The notes: a model not told the origin generated them from the letters alone. Positions 1 to 8,351 are shown, counted from the stretch's first letter. The stretch is DNA of 64,000 nucleotides from Calothrix sp. PCC 7103 (GCF_000331305.1 NZ_KB217480.1:280538-344537); one strand, 5' to 3'. A program made the numbers and translations.

Positions 1-453
1 ATAGGTACATTATGACTTCATTGTGTGATTATCATTCTCATTAAAGATCAGGTTCTTCCTAAATTGTTTTTGAAGAATTATTTTTCTGGAAGTCCCTAAC
101 AAAGCTGTAGCTCTTGCTATTAATTCCATTGGTTTGACACAGTTGTCTCCTCGAACTGTTGGGCGCCTATTGGAAAATACTAAATCATTGTAAATGCCAA
201 ATTCGCGCGCTCGCCCTAAGCGGGCATCAGAATGACGAGTGGCGCCTCTTCTATAGTTGCGCTCTCCTTCTAAAACCTTGATATACAAGAGTTTTCCCCC
301 TTTTCCCCTTTTGCATTGCATAAACCAAAATTCTCAACTGTAAATAAAAACATGAGCGGTTGAGGGGCTGAAACCCAACTCCAAAGCACTCCTCACCGCT
401 TTGAACACCAAAATTTTAACAACTCAAGAACATTATTTAAGAGGTATCAAATC
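1..453. other. Leader region without a convincing gene
   Basis: No gene can be supported here. A 103-codon open frame on the minus strand (10-321) has no recognisable domain and unusual composition. One GGCGCC palindrome lies at 241. The stretch just before 454 should hold the promoter of the amine oxidase gene; a GAGG about 13 bases before its ATG is a possible ribosome binding site. Confidence 0.5.
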
Positions 454-1974
454 ATGGACACCAAATTTATGCTGGAAATGGCTCAATTCGCAAACTTTGA
501 ACCAGGCAAAAAAATTACAATCTTAGGAGCAGGAATCGCTGGATTAGTTGCTGCAAGAGAATTAGAGCGCATGGGACACGAAGTAGATATTATGGAAGCA
601 AGCCCACGCATAGGTGGTAGAGTTTGGACACATCGCTTTAGCAACGAGCCAGATGCACCTTATGCAGAGTTAGGAGCAATGCGTATCCCCAGTTCTCATC
701 AACATACATTACATTATGTTAAAGAAATGGGCTTAAACGATAAACTCTGCAAGTTTATGACAGTATTTGAAGAAGAAAATGCTTTTATGAACATGGAAGG
801 AAACCTCTTCCGCATGAAAGACGCTGCTAACTTCTTCAGCACTCGCTACCCAGAAATTTTTACATCCAACTACAGCCAACAAACAAAACTTTTTGCAGCA
901 TGGTTAAAAACCATCGTTAATACCATCTCCCCCGGAAGCTTACGTGATAGTTTAGACCAAGACTTACGCTCACACTTAATGGATGAATTGGAACGTCTCG
1001 ACTTAACACCATATTTTAATACCAATGGCGAAACCATCGACCTACAAAAATTTGTTCAAGAAAATCCAGGTTTCCGCGCTCGTTGTAGCAAAGCATTAGA
1101 TACATTCCTTGGCGACATCGTAACAGAAACCAGCCACGACTTGCTACAAGTTAAAGGTGGAACACAACTTTTAATTGACCGTTTAGTAGAATCAATATCT
1201 GCGCCAATTAAATGTAACCAACCAGTAGTAGCAATAAAAGTTCGTTCCAACTATACAGAAATTGACTACTTAGAAAACGGACAAAAACAAACCCGTCGTT
1301 GCGACTATGTACTTTGCACAATTCCCTTCTCTGTAATGAGAAAAATGGAATTAGAAGGATTCGACCAACGCAAAATCGACTCTATCAATAACACAGTATA
1401 CTGCCCCGCAACAAAAGTAGCTTTTCATACTAAAGAAAACTTCTGGTCACAACAAGGAATTAAAGGTGGAGCATCATTCAGCGGCGCCGGAGTTCGTCAA
1501 ACCTACTACCCTAGTGTTAAATTTAACCCTGAACGCGGTAGTGTAATGTTAGCAAGCTACACAATCGGTGACGACGCAGACCGTTTAGGCAACATGAGCG
1601 AACAACAACGCCACAGCTATGTAAAAGAAGTAGTAAGTAACGTACATCCTGAACTCCAACAATCAGGAATGATACTACAAACCGCATCAATAGCTTGGGG
1701 TAACTACGAATGGAGTGCAGGCGGTTGTACAGTACATTGGGACGAAGAAAATTACACAGCTAGCTACTTAGAAGCAGCCAGACCCCAAAACACTTTATTC
1801 TTTGCTGGTGAACATTGCTCAAAATATCCCGCTTGGTTACAAGGTTCTATCGAGTCAGCATTAGAAGCAATTTATGATATCGTATCTCATAGAAGTGCTT
1901 CTATCCCTACTACAACCTACTCCAACAACGTACAAACAATTCAAAAGCGCGCACAAGTTGCAGTTGCTGCTTAA
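454..1974 (+). CDS. Flavin monoamine/L-amino-acid oxidase family protein
   Basis: 506 residues, the usual length of flavin amine oxidases, which oxidise amines or amino acids with FAD and release an aldehyde or keto acid, ammonia and hydrogen peroxide. The N-terminal Rossmann dinucleotide-binding motif GAGIAGLVAARELERMG (about residues 25-41) is followed by the acidic ribose-binding residue in EVDIMEAS and by the RIGGRV motif. Near the C-terminus the FAD-contacting motif FFAGEHCSKYPAWLQGSIES is intact. No signal peptide is visible, so a cytoplasmic enzyme is expected. It stands alone, followed by a terminator. The substrate cannot be told from sequence; monoamine, tryptophan or L-amino acid oxidase are all possible. 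Confidence 0.93.
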   Translation: MDTKFMLEMAQFANFEPGKKITILGAGIAGLVAARELERMGHEVDIMEASPRIGGRVWTHRFSNEPDAPYAELGAMRIPSSHQHTLHYVKEMGLNDKLCKFMTVFEEENAFMNMEGNLFRMKDAANFFSTRYPEIFTSNYSQQTKLFAAWLKTIVNTISPGSLRDSLDQDLRSHLMDELERLDLTPYFNTNGETIDLQKFVQENPGFRARCSKALDTFLGDIVTETSHDLLQVKGGTQLLIDRLVESISAPIKCNQPVVAIKVRSNYTEIDYLENGQKQTRRCDYVLCTIPFSVMRKMELEGFDQRKIDSINNTVYCPATKVAFHTKENFWSQQGIKGGASFSGAGVRQTYYPSVKFNPERGSVMLASYTIGDDADRLGNMSEQQRHSYVKEVVSNVHPELQQSGMILQTASIAWGNYEWSAGGCTVHWDEENYTASYLEAARPQNTLFFAGEHCSKYPAWLQGSIESALEAIYDIVSHRSASIPTTTYSNNVQTIQKRAQVAVAA

Positions 1975-2058
1975 ATAAAACGGCAACTCGTTCAGAGACC
2001 GGATTTATATTTTTAATTAACTATACTTAAAATTTTAAATATTTCTTGAGTTTATTAA

Positions 2059-2090
2059 AAGGTATCCAAGGTGTTCAGGATGCCTTTTTT
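2059..2090 (+). terminator. Rho-independent terminator after the amine oxidase gene
   Basis: A 9-bp stem (AAGGTATCC pairing with GGATGCCTT, one G-U wobble) closes an 11-nt loop and is followed directly by a T run. It lies about 85 bp after the stop codon of the amine oxidase gene. Confidence 0.7.
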
Positions 2091-2150
2091 ATTTGTTTGT
2101 TCCCCGAAGCACTAATATATATATATTGCACTTCTCTCTCCAAGAACGCC

Positions 2151-2468
2151 ATGACTGAAACAAAACCAACCCGCACCGTCCCTCTAGGACGCATATTCCC
2201 CGAAATACAATGGACTGAAGAACAAAAAGAGCAACGCCAAGCTCTTCGAGAAGCTTTATATCAGCGCGCGCTACCTATTTTTGAAAGACTCAAGCCAGAA
2301 TTAATAGAAACTCATTACAACTGGTATATAACAATTGAACCCGATAGCGGCGAGTATTTTATTAACCAAGACCGAATAAAAGGCGCCCTGGAAGCACGCG
2401 ATAAATATCCTAACCACAGGTTCCATACTTTCCGTATTAATGAAACAGGTGTGTGCGGAACAATATGA
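2151..2468 (+). CDS. Conserved hypothetical protein, 105 residues
   Basis: An ATG at 2151 begins MTETKPTRTVPLGRI and looks better than the upstream start, which would run through the terminator hairpin. The C-terminal half contains YITIEPDSGEYFI and ends RINETGVCGTI. I recognise this pattern from small cyanobacterial proteins often found beside retropepsin-like or toxin-antitoxin genes; that is memory of the family, not proof. No partner gene is next to it here, because the downstream side is a Tn3-family remnant. Function unknown. Confidence 0.6.
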   Translation: MTETKPTRTVPLGRIFPEIQWTEEQKEQRQALREALYQRALPIFERLKPELIETHYNWYITIEPDSGEYFINQDRIKGALEARDKYPNHRFHTFRINETGVCGTI

Positions 2469-2530
2469 TAAACGGTAATGAGCGGTGTTGAGGATAAACG
2501 GGATGGGTAACATCGCCAGCCACGCAATGC

Positions 2531-2568
2531 GGGGTGCGAGTAGCAACGGAACAGAAAACCGGGATAAG
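2531..2568 (+). repeat. 38-bp terminal inverted repeat of a Tn3-family transposon
   Basis: The segment starts GGGGTGCGAG and ends ACCGGGATAAG, exactly 38 bp, the canonical length and layout of Tn3-family ends (GGGG outside, TAAG inside). It points inward toward the tnpA remnant at 2711-3829. The opposite end was not found in the window. Confidence 0.75.
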
Positions 2569-2679
2569 AAAATAAACTCAAAAATATTTCCATGTCTATA
2601 TATAGCCAAAAGCCTTATTATCAGGTGGTTTACGGCTTTTACCCATGTATATACAAAACAAGAATTGTTACAAAACTTA

Positions 2680-2700
2680 GGAACAGAAAACCGGGATAAG
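2680..2700 (+). repeat. Second copy of the inner half of the Tn3-type end
   Basis: The 21 bases GGAACAGAAAACCGGGATAAG repeat the inner part of the 38-bp end at 2531-2568 in direct orientation, 11 bp before the tnpA stop codon. Either an extra transposase-binding site or debris of a nested insertion or internal duplication. Confidence 0.65.
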
Positions 2701-2710
2701 CTCTTTTCCC

Positions 2711-3829
2711 TCAAATTAATTCAAAATCTTCTCTCGCGTTTGGGTCTCTCAAAGGTCTTAATTCTCCACGCTGGATGGTTTCAGAGAGTGAAAAATGATA
2801 CCGCCCCAATACATTTACATGCTTGCGCCCTAACGGAGACAGTCGCACAACGTCTTCGGGTAAAACTTGTTGGTCAATGGAACGCAGCTTGGATATTGCA
2901 GCATCCATATAGTAAGTATTCCATAACACTATCACATTGACAACTAAACCTAAAGCCCCTAATTGTTCCTCTTGTCCCTCACGGTATCTTTGACGTAGTT
3001 CTCCCCTTTGTCCATGAAAAACAACCCTTGACAAACTATGGCGACTTTCACCACGGTTAATTTGGGTGAGGATGCGGCGCCGATAGCTCTCGTCATCAAT
3101 GTAGGAAAGTAGGTATAAAGTTTTAGCAATTCGTCCTAGTTCGGCTATTGCTCTAGTTAAGGTCGAAGGTTGATTACCTCGTTGGAGAGAACGCCTGCCG
3201 TTCAGTCGCACTCACGGTTCCCAACTTAAGAGAACCAGCTACGCGCAATATATCATCCCAATTTTCAGCTATCAAGTCGGTATTTATTTTATTTCTTGCC
3301 AACTTATCAAGGGCACCATAAATCTCTTCTTCATCTAATCGCCAAAATCTTGTGTCACCAATATCTGCAATTCTGGGGCTAAACTGGTAGCTTATATCTT
3401 GCACCTCTCCGTATATACTCAGACTAATAAAAAATAGCAGCGATAAAGCTACATTATTTTTATTGGTTTTTATCGCTAAATTAAGGAATTTAGGTTTAAT
3501 ACTGAGTGCTTATAATCCATCAAATTTTATTGGTGCAAGATGTGAGGTAGCCTAATATCCATGCGGAAACCAAATACCACTTCACTATAACCAGCAGTGT
3601 CAGTCATTATTTCAATTGGTCGCAGACTGGTTATTTGCTCCAACACTCCTGACAGTAAAAACAGAGAATCGCGCAACGTACCAGGAATAACAATGCCGTG
3701 GAAACCAGTAAACTGGTCACTAGTAAAATTGTAATAAGTTACACCTCGACCTACGCCGAAATATTTACTGTTGGGTGCTGCGTTGATAGTTCTTACAGGT
3801 ACACTAAACCTCAAACCATCTGCGGATGC
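2711..3829 (-). pseudogene. tnpA: Tn3-family transposase, C-terminal remnant (frameshifted, MITE-interrupted)
   Basis: Reading the minus strand across three frames gives the C-terminal third of a Tn3-family TnpA: ASADGLRFSVPVRTINA, KYFGVGRGVTYYNFTSDQF, EIMTDTAGYSEVVFG, then WILGY joined to QFSPRIADIGDTRFWRLD, NWDDILRVAGSLKLG, and the end VNVLGRYHFSLSETIQRGEL. There is a frameshift near 3560-3570, a 154-bp insertion at 3392-3545 and another frameshift near 3185-3195. The N-terminal two thirds are missing and replaced by an IS4-type fragment at about 3830. It cannot encode an active enzyme. Confidence 0.9.
3392..3545. mobile_element. 154-bp MITE inserted in the tnpA remnant
   Basis: Ends are 14-bp imperfect inverted repeats, TTATATCTTGCACC at 3392-3405 and GGTGCAAGATGTGA at 3532-3545. 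A 6-bp direct duplication GGTAGC flanks it at 3386-3391 and 3546-3551. Removing the element and one GGTAGC copy restores the transposase reading frame across WILGY-QFSPRIAD, which fixes the boundaries. No coding capacity, so a non-autonomous element is inferred. The ends match those of the element at 56981-57133. Confidence 0.85.
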
Positions 3830-3837
3830 GTTAAAAA

Positions 3838-3993
3838 ACCTAACATCGTTGACATACTATCACCTCCTAAACGGTAACTCTCTGCTTTACAGCCAGATTT
3901 TAGTATTTTGTGATACTCTTCTATTCGCCAACGATACGTATACCATCTGAGAATTTGTTTAGCTTCCTGCTGTGTACCAATACCTAAACGTAG
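3838..3993 (-). pseudogene. IS4-type transposase fragment (C-terminal)
   Basis: The minus strand encodes QQEAKQILRWYTYRWRIEE followed by YHKILKSGCKAESYRLGGDS, the YREK-like C-terminal region of IS4/Tn5-class DDE transposases. The frame is open for about 50 residues and then runs into the Tn3 tnpA remnant. Only this piece remains; no terminal repeats could be assigned. Confidence 0.75.
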
Positions 3994-4228
3994 TTATTAA
4001 GTTACAAAAGTTACTTACGTATTCATTACAAGGTTAATGGTTCTCATTCCGGATAAACGCGCGTTTTGGCGTATTCGTTGGCGCCGTTGAAAAGCCCCTC
4101 TCTCAACTCTTATCTCTACGCTAAAAGAATATCTGTACTCATAAAGCGCTTATAATTGTGTAATGCCTAAGAAATTTTGAATTATACGCTCAAAACAAAG
4201 TAAAAACAACTAAAAAGGCGAGTAGCTT

Positions 4229-4858
4229 ATGACCCAAGCTCTAACCAAACCCGTTACCTACGAGGAATTTATAAACTGGTTCCCCAACGACGGAAAGCGA
4301 TACGAACTACACGATGGAGTAATTGTTGAGATGGCGCCACCCACAGGAGACCATGAAAAGGTAGTTGGATTCTTAGCTCGAAAAATTACTATAGAATATG
4401 ACCGAATGGACTTACCCTACACCATTCCTAAAACCGCATTCGTCAGAACTCCCTCAGCATTATCGGTTTACTCACCTGATGTATTGTTATTAAATCTTGA
4501 TAATATCGATAATATTGACTTGGAACCGCTATGGAAAAAAGAGTCAACGGTTATTCACTCTGCATCTGTGCCCTTAGTAGTTGAAGTAGTCAGTACCAAC
4601 TGGCGGGATGATTACCACAAAAAATTTGCAGATTATGAAGAGATGGGCATTCCTGAATTTTGGATTGCTGACTACAAAGGATTGGGAGGCAAAAAATTTG
4701 TTGGAGACCCAAAACAGCCTACTTTCTCGGTATGTCAACTTGTTGACGATGAGTACCAAGTTACCAAATTCACTGGCAATGATTTAATTATTTCCCCAAC
4801 TTTCCCCCAACTCAACCTTACCGCACAACAAGTTTTTAATGCGGCTCTACCACGTTAA
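4229..4858 (+). CDS. Uma2-family (DUF820) putative restriction-endonuclease-fold protein
   Basis: 209 residues, normal for the family. Typical features are the start TYEEFINWFPNDGKRYELHD, the PDVLLL strand with its conserved Asp (about residue 92), and VPLVVEVVSTNWRDDYHKK, which carries the Glu and Lys region of the PD-(D/E)XK fold. Uma2 proteins are very abundant in cyanobacteria; they are predicted DNA nucleases but their biological role is unproven. A small gene follows after 10 bp, suggesting co-transcription. A GGCGCC site lies inside the coding region. Confidence 0.85.
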   Translation: MTQALTKPVTYEEFINWFPNDGKRYELHDGVIVEMAPPTGDHEKVVGFLARKITIEYDRMDLPYTIPKTAFVRTPSALSVYSPDVLLLNLDNIDNIDLEPLWKKESTVIHSASVPLVVEVVSTNWRDDYHKKFADYEEMGIPEFWIADYKGLGGKKFVGDPKQPTFSVCQLVDDEYQVTKFTGNDLIISPTFPQLNLTAQQVFNAALPR

Positions 4859-4868
4859 TAGGTGAAAC

Positions 4869-5174
4869 ATGACAGTAGTACTCCCTGATTACATTCGCAT
4901 TATTGAGCGCAAGCACAAAGGATGGTTATTTAAAGCCATGAAACCATTTTCAACTTATCTCAATGTGGATATTAACGATTTGGAATTACTGTATGGAATA
5001 AATAAGCACCAAATCTTAGTCGAGTTGTTCCGTATAAGTAGTGGCAAGCTTGGTTACTACATTGCCGACTTGCGCCGTAAACAATATTATTATTGCGGGG
5101 TAGAGGCAGAAATGGTAAAGCAAAAACTCTTAGAAATTGGTATTGGACGTGTTGACCCAATGGAGCGTATCTAA
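4869..5174 (+). CDS. Hypothetical protein, 101 residues
   Basis: Begins 10 bp after the Uma2 stop codon, so probably one transcript. The protein is soluble, starts MTVVLPDYIRIIERK and contains VDINDLELLYGINKHQILVE and a YYIADLRRKQYYYCG segment. No family recognised. The sequence RKQYYYCGVEAEMVKQKLLE and the position could suit a small partner of the upstream nuclease, but that is inference from location only. Confidence 0.55.
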   Translation: MTVVLPDYIRIIERKHKGWLFKAMKPFSTYLNVDINDLELLYGINKHQILVELFRISSGKLGYYIADLRRKQYYYCGVEAEMVKQKLLEIGIGRVDPMERI

Positions 5175-5275
5175 TTTATGTCTCTACAACGTTTCAATTC
5201 AACTCCGTACAAGTTACAAGCTGAGTATAAATTTTAATGTGGAGGCGCCTATCTCAACGAACCACTTGCCATTAT

Positions 5276-5372
5276 AAAAAGCTAATTACGCAAAAAGCTA
5301 AATTTAGCCAAAGCCAAAAATGTAAAATTAGCCATTGACAAAAAACTCAAAAGCCTCTAACTTAAAAAGCTA
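5276..5372. promoter_or_regulatory. AAAAAGCTA motif cluster upstream of the parA fragment
   Basis: AAAAAGCTA occurs at 5276, 5293 and 5364, with the related AAATTTAGCC and AAAATTAGCC between them. Short direct and inverted repeats ahead of a parA gene are where plasmid partition operators or centromeres usually sit, so this may be the old partition operator. The role is inferred. The related palindrome AAAAAGCTAATTTTAGCTTTTT occurs at 34488-34509. Confidence 0.35.
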
Positions 5373-5389
5373 CATTGATAAATGTATAT

Positions 5390-5749
5390 ATGTTGACAAT
5401 CACGATTACCAGCTTAAGTGGGGGACAAGGGAAAACCACGAGTGCATTATTTCTTGGTCGGTTACTATCGCGCGCTGGTTTACCAACCTTAATGCTTGAC
5501 TCTGACCCCCAACATAACCTGACAACTTATTTAGGATTCGAGTTAGAACCCAACCAACCAACTTTGTTGGAGTTTCTCAAAAAAACAGTTGCTCCAGAGG
5601 ATAGCATTTATCCAACCGATTACAACGACAATTTATTTCTCATCCCCGCTGACGACCAACGTAAGCGAGTAGGTCAAATTAAACGGTTAATAACCATGTT
5701 AGGTAACTCTTACTCCAAACAGGTAAAATGTGAATGTATGTCATGCTGA
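5390..5749 (+). pseudogene. parA: ParA-family partition ATPase, truncated
   Basis: The frame starts with MLTITITSLSGGQGKTTSA, the deviant Walker A of ParA/MinD ATPases, followed by LDSDPQHNLTTYLG, the Walker A-prime Asp region. The ATG at 5390 matches the usual ParA N-terminus better than that at 5375. Homology stops after about 115 residues, where a dispersed repeat (from about 5741) supplies an early stop. ParA proteins are normally about 200-260 residues, so the Walker B region and C-terminal half are lost. A ParB-like gene lies 42 kb away at 47150-48268 and not beside it. Confidence 0.85.
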
Positions 5750-5812
5750 AGAACGTTAACGCAGTTTTCCCGTTATCCGAAGGATATCCCGAAGGGTAGG
5801 GTAGCATCTTAA
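5741..5812. repeat. Dispersed cyanobacterial repeat (CATGCTGAAGAACG type)
   Basis: CATGCTGAAGAACGTTAACG followed by CAGTTTTCCCG and ending GGGTAGCATCTT matches a second copy at 34652-34698 (CATGCTGAGGAACGTTAACG ... GGGTAGCATCTC). It interrupts the parA frame. The middle (CGAAGGATATCCCGAAGGGTA) is partly palindromic. Confidence 0.6.
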
Positions 5813-5907
5813 AGATTTTCGCTTGTTTTAAAAGTAAAGTTTTAACCCGTTCACAGTATAATCGCCATTCATCAGTACGTACACATACTAAACCGAAGTT
5901 CGTCTGA

Positions 5908-6024
5908 GATTTATATAATGAAGAATTTATCTCTAATCGAGAAGTACTACAATCACTACTTAAAGTGCTTTTAACTCCCGAAGAATTAGAGGCAATCAAT
6001 ATTGCTGCTCAAAAAGTTTCATAG
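5908..6024 (+). pseudogene. C-terminal gene remnant after the broken parA
   Basis: An open frame without a start codon, preceded by a stop, encodes DLYNEEFISNREVLQSLLKV followed by LLTPEELEAINIAAQKVS. It reads like the tail of a real protein, plausibly a small partner that followed parA. Family unknown. Confidence 0.35.
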
Positions 6025-6087
6025 CGCAGTTTTATCCAAGTAGCACTTGTGAATAATATTACATATGAAAATGCAGTTGTAAGATAA

Positions 6088-6384
6088 TCAGTTAGGCGCC
6101 TTATATTTATTACTAAGTTCAAGTGCATTGCAAAAGCTACTAAGCCTTCTTAGCAAAGCATTGTAATAAGAGTAAGCATCAGAACGTTCTTCTTGAAGAA
6201 GAGCATACAAAGTCAGTTCAGGCTCGGAAGCTAGATGTTCTCTTGGAAAATCTAAGCCTGCTTTGCTTAAGCGCGTTGCTGCAATTGCAATTAACAAAGA
6301 GCCAACTGTATTCGCTTTGCCATTATAAAGGTCATCTATTCCTGGTAAGATTAACTCTGCTCCCGGCAACTCACTTAAATTCAT
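6088..6384 (-). CDS. Hypothetical protein coupled to a nucleotidyltransferase-like gene
   Basis: 98 residues. Its ATG overlaps the TGA of the upstream gene (6381-6384), so translation is probably coupled. Mostly helical composition, with LLIAIAATRLSKAGLDF and EERSDAYSYYNALLRRLSSF. The arrangement resembles two-gene toxin-antitoxin modules such as MNT-HEPN, but the RX4-6H motif that defines HEPN RNases is not visible. I therefore call it only a partner of unknown function. Confidence 0.6.
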   Translation of the reverse strand: MNLSELPGAELILPGIDDLYNGKANTVGSLLIAIAATRLSKAGLDFPREHLASEPELTLYALLQEERSDAYSYYNALLRRLSSFCNALELSNKYKAPN

Positions 6385-6974
6385 TGTTGACCCTCCTCTA
6401 GTTTACCTCCCTCTTGCTCTATAAAGTTTTCAACACTGCTTCTAAGTGCATCTTCTTCGAGAGAAGGAAACCGGACTAATTCAGGTACAATAGCTTCAAA
6501 GCAATCACGTAAATCTTTTAAAGAAAATAATCTCTGCTCGTACATAGCTTGAACGTCGCTAATGTCACGCTCAAATCCTCTGGATAACTTAGAAAGTGCT
6601 TGAGCTGTAAAGTCGTAATGATAAAATGATATTTTACCTTGTTTGCCAATAAAAACACTTCTGTCGCGCCAACCTGGAAGAGGAGGTAAAAAATCCTGGG
6701 GGGAAGCTAGCTCAATATTAATATTCAATTCTTGTTTAAGTTTAGCAATTGCTTGAAAAATACCTGGGGGTTCGGGGTCTAAACGAATATCAACATCAAC
6801 CGTGGAATTACGCCATCCAATTAGTAGGGCACTGGCGCCACCCGTAAAGTAAATGCAACCTGCCCCCTTCGCTTCCCTACCCAAAGCCTGCATAAGTCTT
6901 TCTATCTTTTCTTGGTCAACGTTTGGACGCATATTTTTTGCCGTGTTCCAGCGACTTTTTATACTGCTAGACAA
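6381..6974 (-). CDS. DUF6036-like nucleotidyltransferase-fold protein
   Basis: 197 residues. The segment CIYFTGGASALLIGWRNSTV followed by DVDIRLDPEP has the pattern of the nucleotidyltransferase fold: a glycine-rich turn (GG), then alternating acidic residues (DVDI) that would bind metal. This pattern occurs in DUF6036 and in AbiEii/MNT-type proteins of toxin-antitoxin modules. The downstream 98-residue gene overlaps by 4 bp. Identity of toxin and antitoxin cannot be decided from sequence. The promoter would lie in 6975-7047, divergent from the xisI fragment. Confidence 0.65.
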   Translation of the reverse strand: MSSSIKSRWNTAKNMRPNVDQEKIERLMQALGREAKGAGCIYFTGGASALLIGWRNSTVDVDIRLDPEPPGIFQAIAKLKQELNINIELASPQDFLPPLPGWRDRSVFIGKQGKISFYHYDFTAQALSKLSRGFERDISDVQAMYEQRLFSLKDLRDCFEAIVPELVRFPSLEEDALRSSVENFIEQEGGKLEEGQQ

Positions 6975-7086
6975 TGATTGATATTGTTATATTAGTTGTT
7001 GATATCTTTTAAACTTATAGCATGTTTAGCTCCTAGCCGTAACTAGTATGAATTGGTTACACGGCGCCTCCATAGGTGTTGTTAGA

Positions 7087-7257
7087 ATGGATAAGTTAAA
7101 TGAATACCGAGACTTAGTAAAAAGAGTTTTGAACTCGTACCATGAGTTAAACATTCGAGGAAGTGATACTAAGAATGAAAGTGCTTTAGTAGGTGCCTCT
7201 GAACCAGTAGCATTATTCGTGTTTCAATTTATACATGTATTTATTTATAAATTGTAA
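7087..7257 (+). pseudogene. XisI fragment (N-terminal)
   Basis: MDKLNEYRDLVKRVLNSYHE matches the start of XisI proteins such as the intact copy at 21848-22171 (MDKINQYRQIVKQVVTYYSR). Homology ends after about 30 residues and the rest of the frame (VALFVFQFIHVFIYKL) is unrelated. XisI is a fdxN-element excision controlling factor in heterocystous cyanobacteria. A matching xisH fragment lies at 8200-8344. Confidence 0.7.
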
Positions 7258-7337
7258 TATATTTGTACGGAGAATAATGGTACATTTAGCCTCAAATCAG
7301 GGTTTCAGTTCTGATTAAGATAGCATAAACTACCTTT

Positions 7338-8153
7338 ATGTACGATAATATTTGTAAATTTCTTGCTGAGAACTTCACAAATGACTTGGCTACCTGGTTG
7401 TTAAAAAAACAAGTAACATTAACAAAAATGGAGCCGAAAGAATTTTTTGTTGAACCAGTGCGTCCAGATGCAGTGATACTCTTGCAATCAGATGAATTGA
7501 TTCTACATATTGAGTTTCAAACTCTGCCCGAAGAAGAAATTCCTTTTCGCATGACTGATTATCGTTTGCGTGGGTTTCGTATTAACCCAGATAAGCGTAT
7601 GTATCAAGTAGTGATTTACTTAAAAAAGGTAACGAGTAAAAAAGATTTAAAACTTGTCAAACAAACCAAATTTACTTTAGAAGAAACAACTCACCGTTTC
7701 AATGTTATTCGGCTTTGGGAACAACCTACTGATTTATTTATGAGTACTCCAGGCTTGCTTCCATTTGCCGTTTTGAGCAATACTAATGCTAAAGATAGCA
7801 CATTGCAGGCAGTAGCAGCCCAAATCGATAACATTGCCGACCGAAGGATACAAAATAACATAACGGCATCAGCAGCAGTTTTAGCTGGGTTAACATTAAA
7901 AGAGGATGTCATTCAACGTATTTTAAGGAGAGACATTATGCGTGAGTCAGTTATTTATCAATCAATTTTAGAAGAAGGTCTGGAACAAGGTCTGGAACAA
8001 GGTCTGGAACAAGGTCTGGAACAAGCTACGCGAAAAATTGCTGCGAATATGCTTTCCAAGGGAGTTCCAGTAGAGTCAGTCATGGAATTTACTGGTTTAA
8101 CGCTTGAACAGGTTCAACAACTACAAACACAGCTATCAGAAAATCAATCGTAG
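7338..8153 (+). CDS. Rpn-family (DUF4351-like) recombination-promoting nuclease/putative transposase
   Basis: 271 residues. The N-terminal half has the PD-(D/E)XK-like core: VEPVRPDAVILLQSDELILH then IEFQTLPEEEIPFRMTDYRL, with the Asp, the Glu and Gln, and conserved Arg residues of cyanobacterial Rpn/DUF4351 proteins. Residues about 215-230 are a perfect four-fold GLEQ repeat encoded by a 12-bp DNA repeat. The C-terminal ESVMEFTGLTLEQVQQLQTQ is the short helical hairpin that typically ends this family. RpnA of E. coli is a DNA endonuclease that promotes RecA-independent recombination. Not in an obvious operon. Confidence 0.85.
   Translation: MYDNICKFLAENFTNDLATWLLKKQVTLTKMEPKEFFVEPVRPDAVILLQSDELILHIEFQTLPEEEIPFRMTDYRLRGFRINPDKRMYQVVIYLKKVTSKKDLKLVKQTKFTLEETTHRFNVIRLWEQPTDLFMSTPGLLPFAVLSNTNAKDSTLQAVAAQIDNIADRRIQNNITASAAVLAGLTLKEDVIQRILRRDIMRESVIYQSILEEGLEQGLEQGLEQGLEQATRKIAANMLSKGVPVESVMEFTGLTLEQVQQLQTQLSENQS
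7977..8024 (+). repeat. Four perfect 12-bp tandem repeats inside the Rpn-type gene
   Basis: GGTCTGGAACAA is repeated four times without change, encoding GLEQ four times in the linker before the C-terminal helices. Perfect identity suggests recent slippage expansion. Each unit is in frame, so copy-number change would alter linker length only. Confidence 0.95.
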
Positions 8154-8199
8154 CAACTAGTTAACGGCGCCTTTTAAACTACCAGTTTTCTAAGCGCCG

Positions 8200-8344
8200 C
8201 CTATCAGATTGTAATTTACTTTGGTAGTGTAATAATTACTTAACAAATTGCATAAAGATGGTTGGATAATTACAGAAGCAGATGACCCTTACGTAATATC
8301 TTACGGGCAGAGATTTCTTTTTGTTGACCTTGGAGCGAGTAAAC
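8200..8344 (+). pseudogene. Degenerate duplicate of the xisH promoter and 5' end
   Basis: This segment is nearly identical to the intact locus at 21346-21553: the upstream CTATCAGATTGTAATTTACT and then the codons for KDGWIITEADDPYVISYGQR and FLFVDLGAS. Relative to the intact copy, about 70 bp carrying the start codon and first codons are deleted, and the homology stops after GAGCGAGTAAA. It cannot be expressed as XisH. Confidence 0.9.
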
Positions 8345-8351
8345 TGTCGTA

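Noticed and set aside
10-321. 103-codon minus-strand frame at the window start
   Set aside because: No recognisable domain, odd composition and no ribosome binding site seen; cannot be supported as a gene.
4068-4098. TCGTTGGCGCCGTTGAAAAG resembles the end of the integrase gene (50168-50186)
   Set aside because: Only about 14 identical bases centred on the abundant GGCGCC word; not enough for a relic or attachment site.
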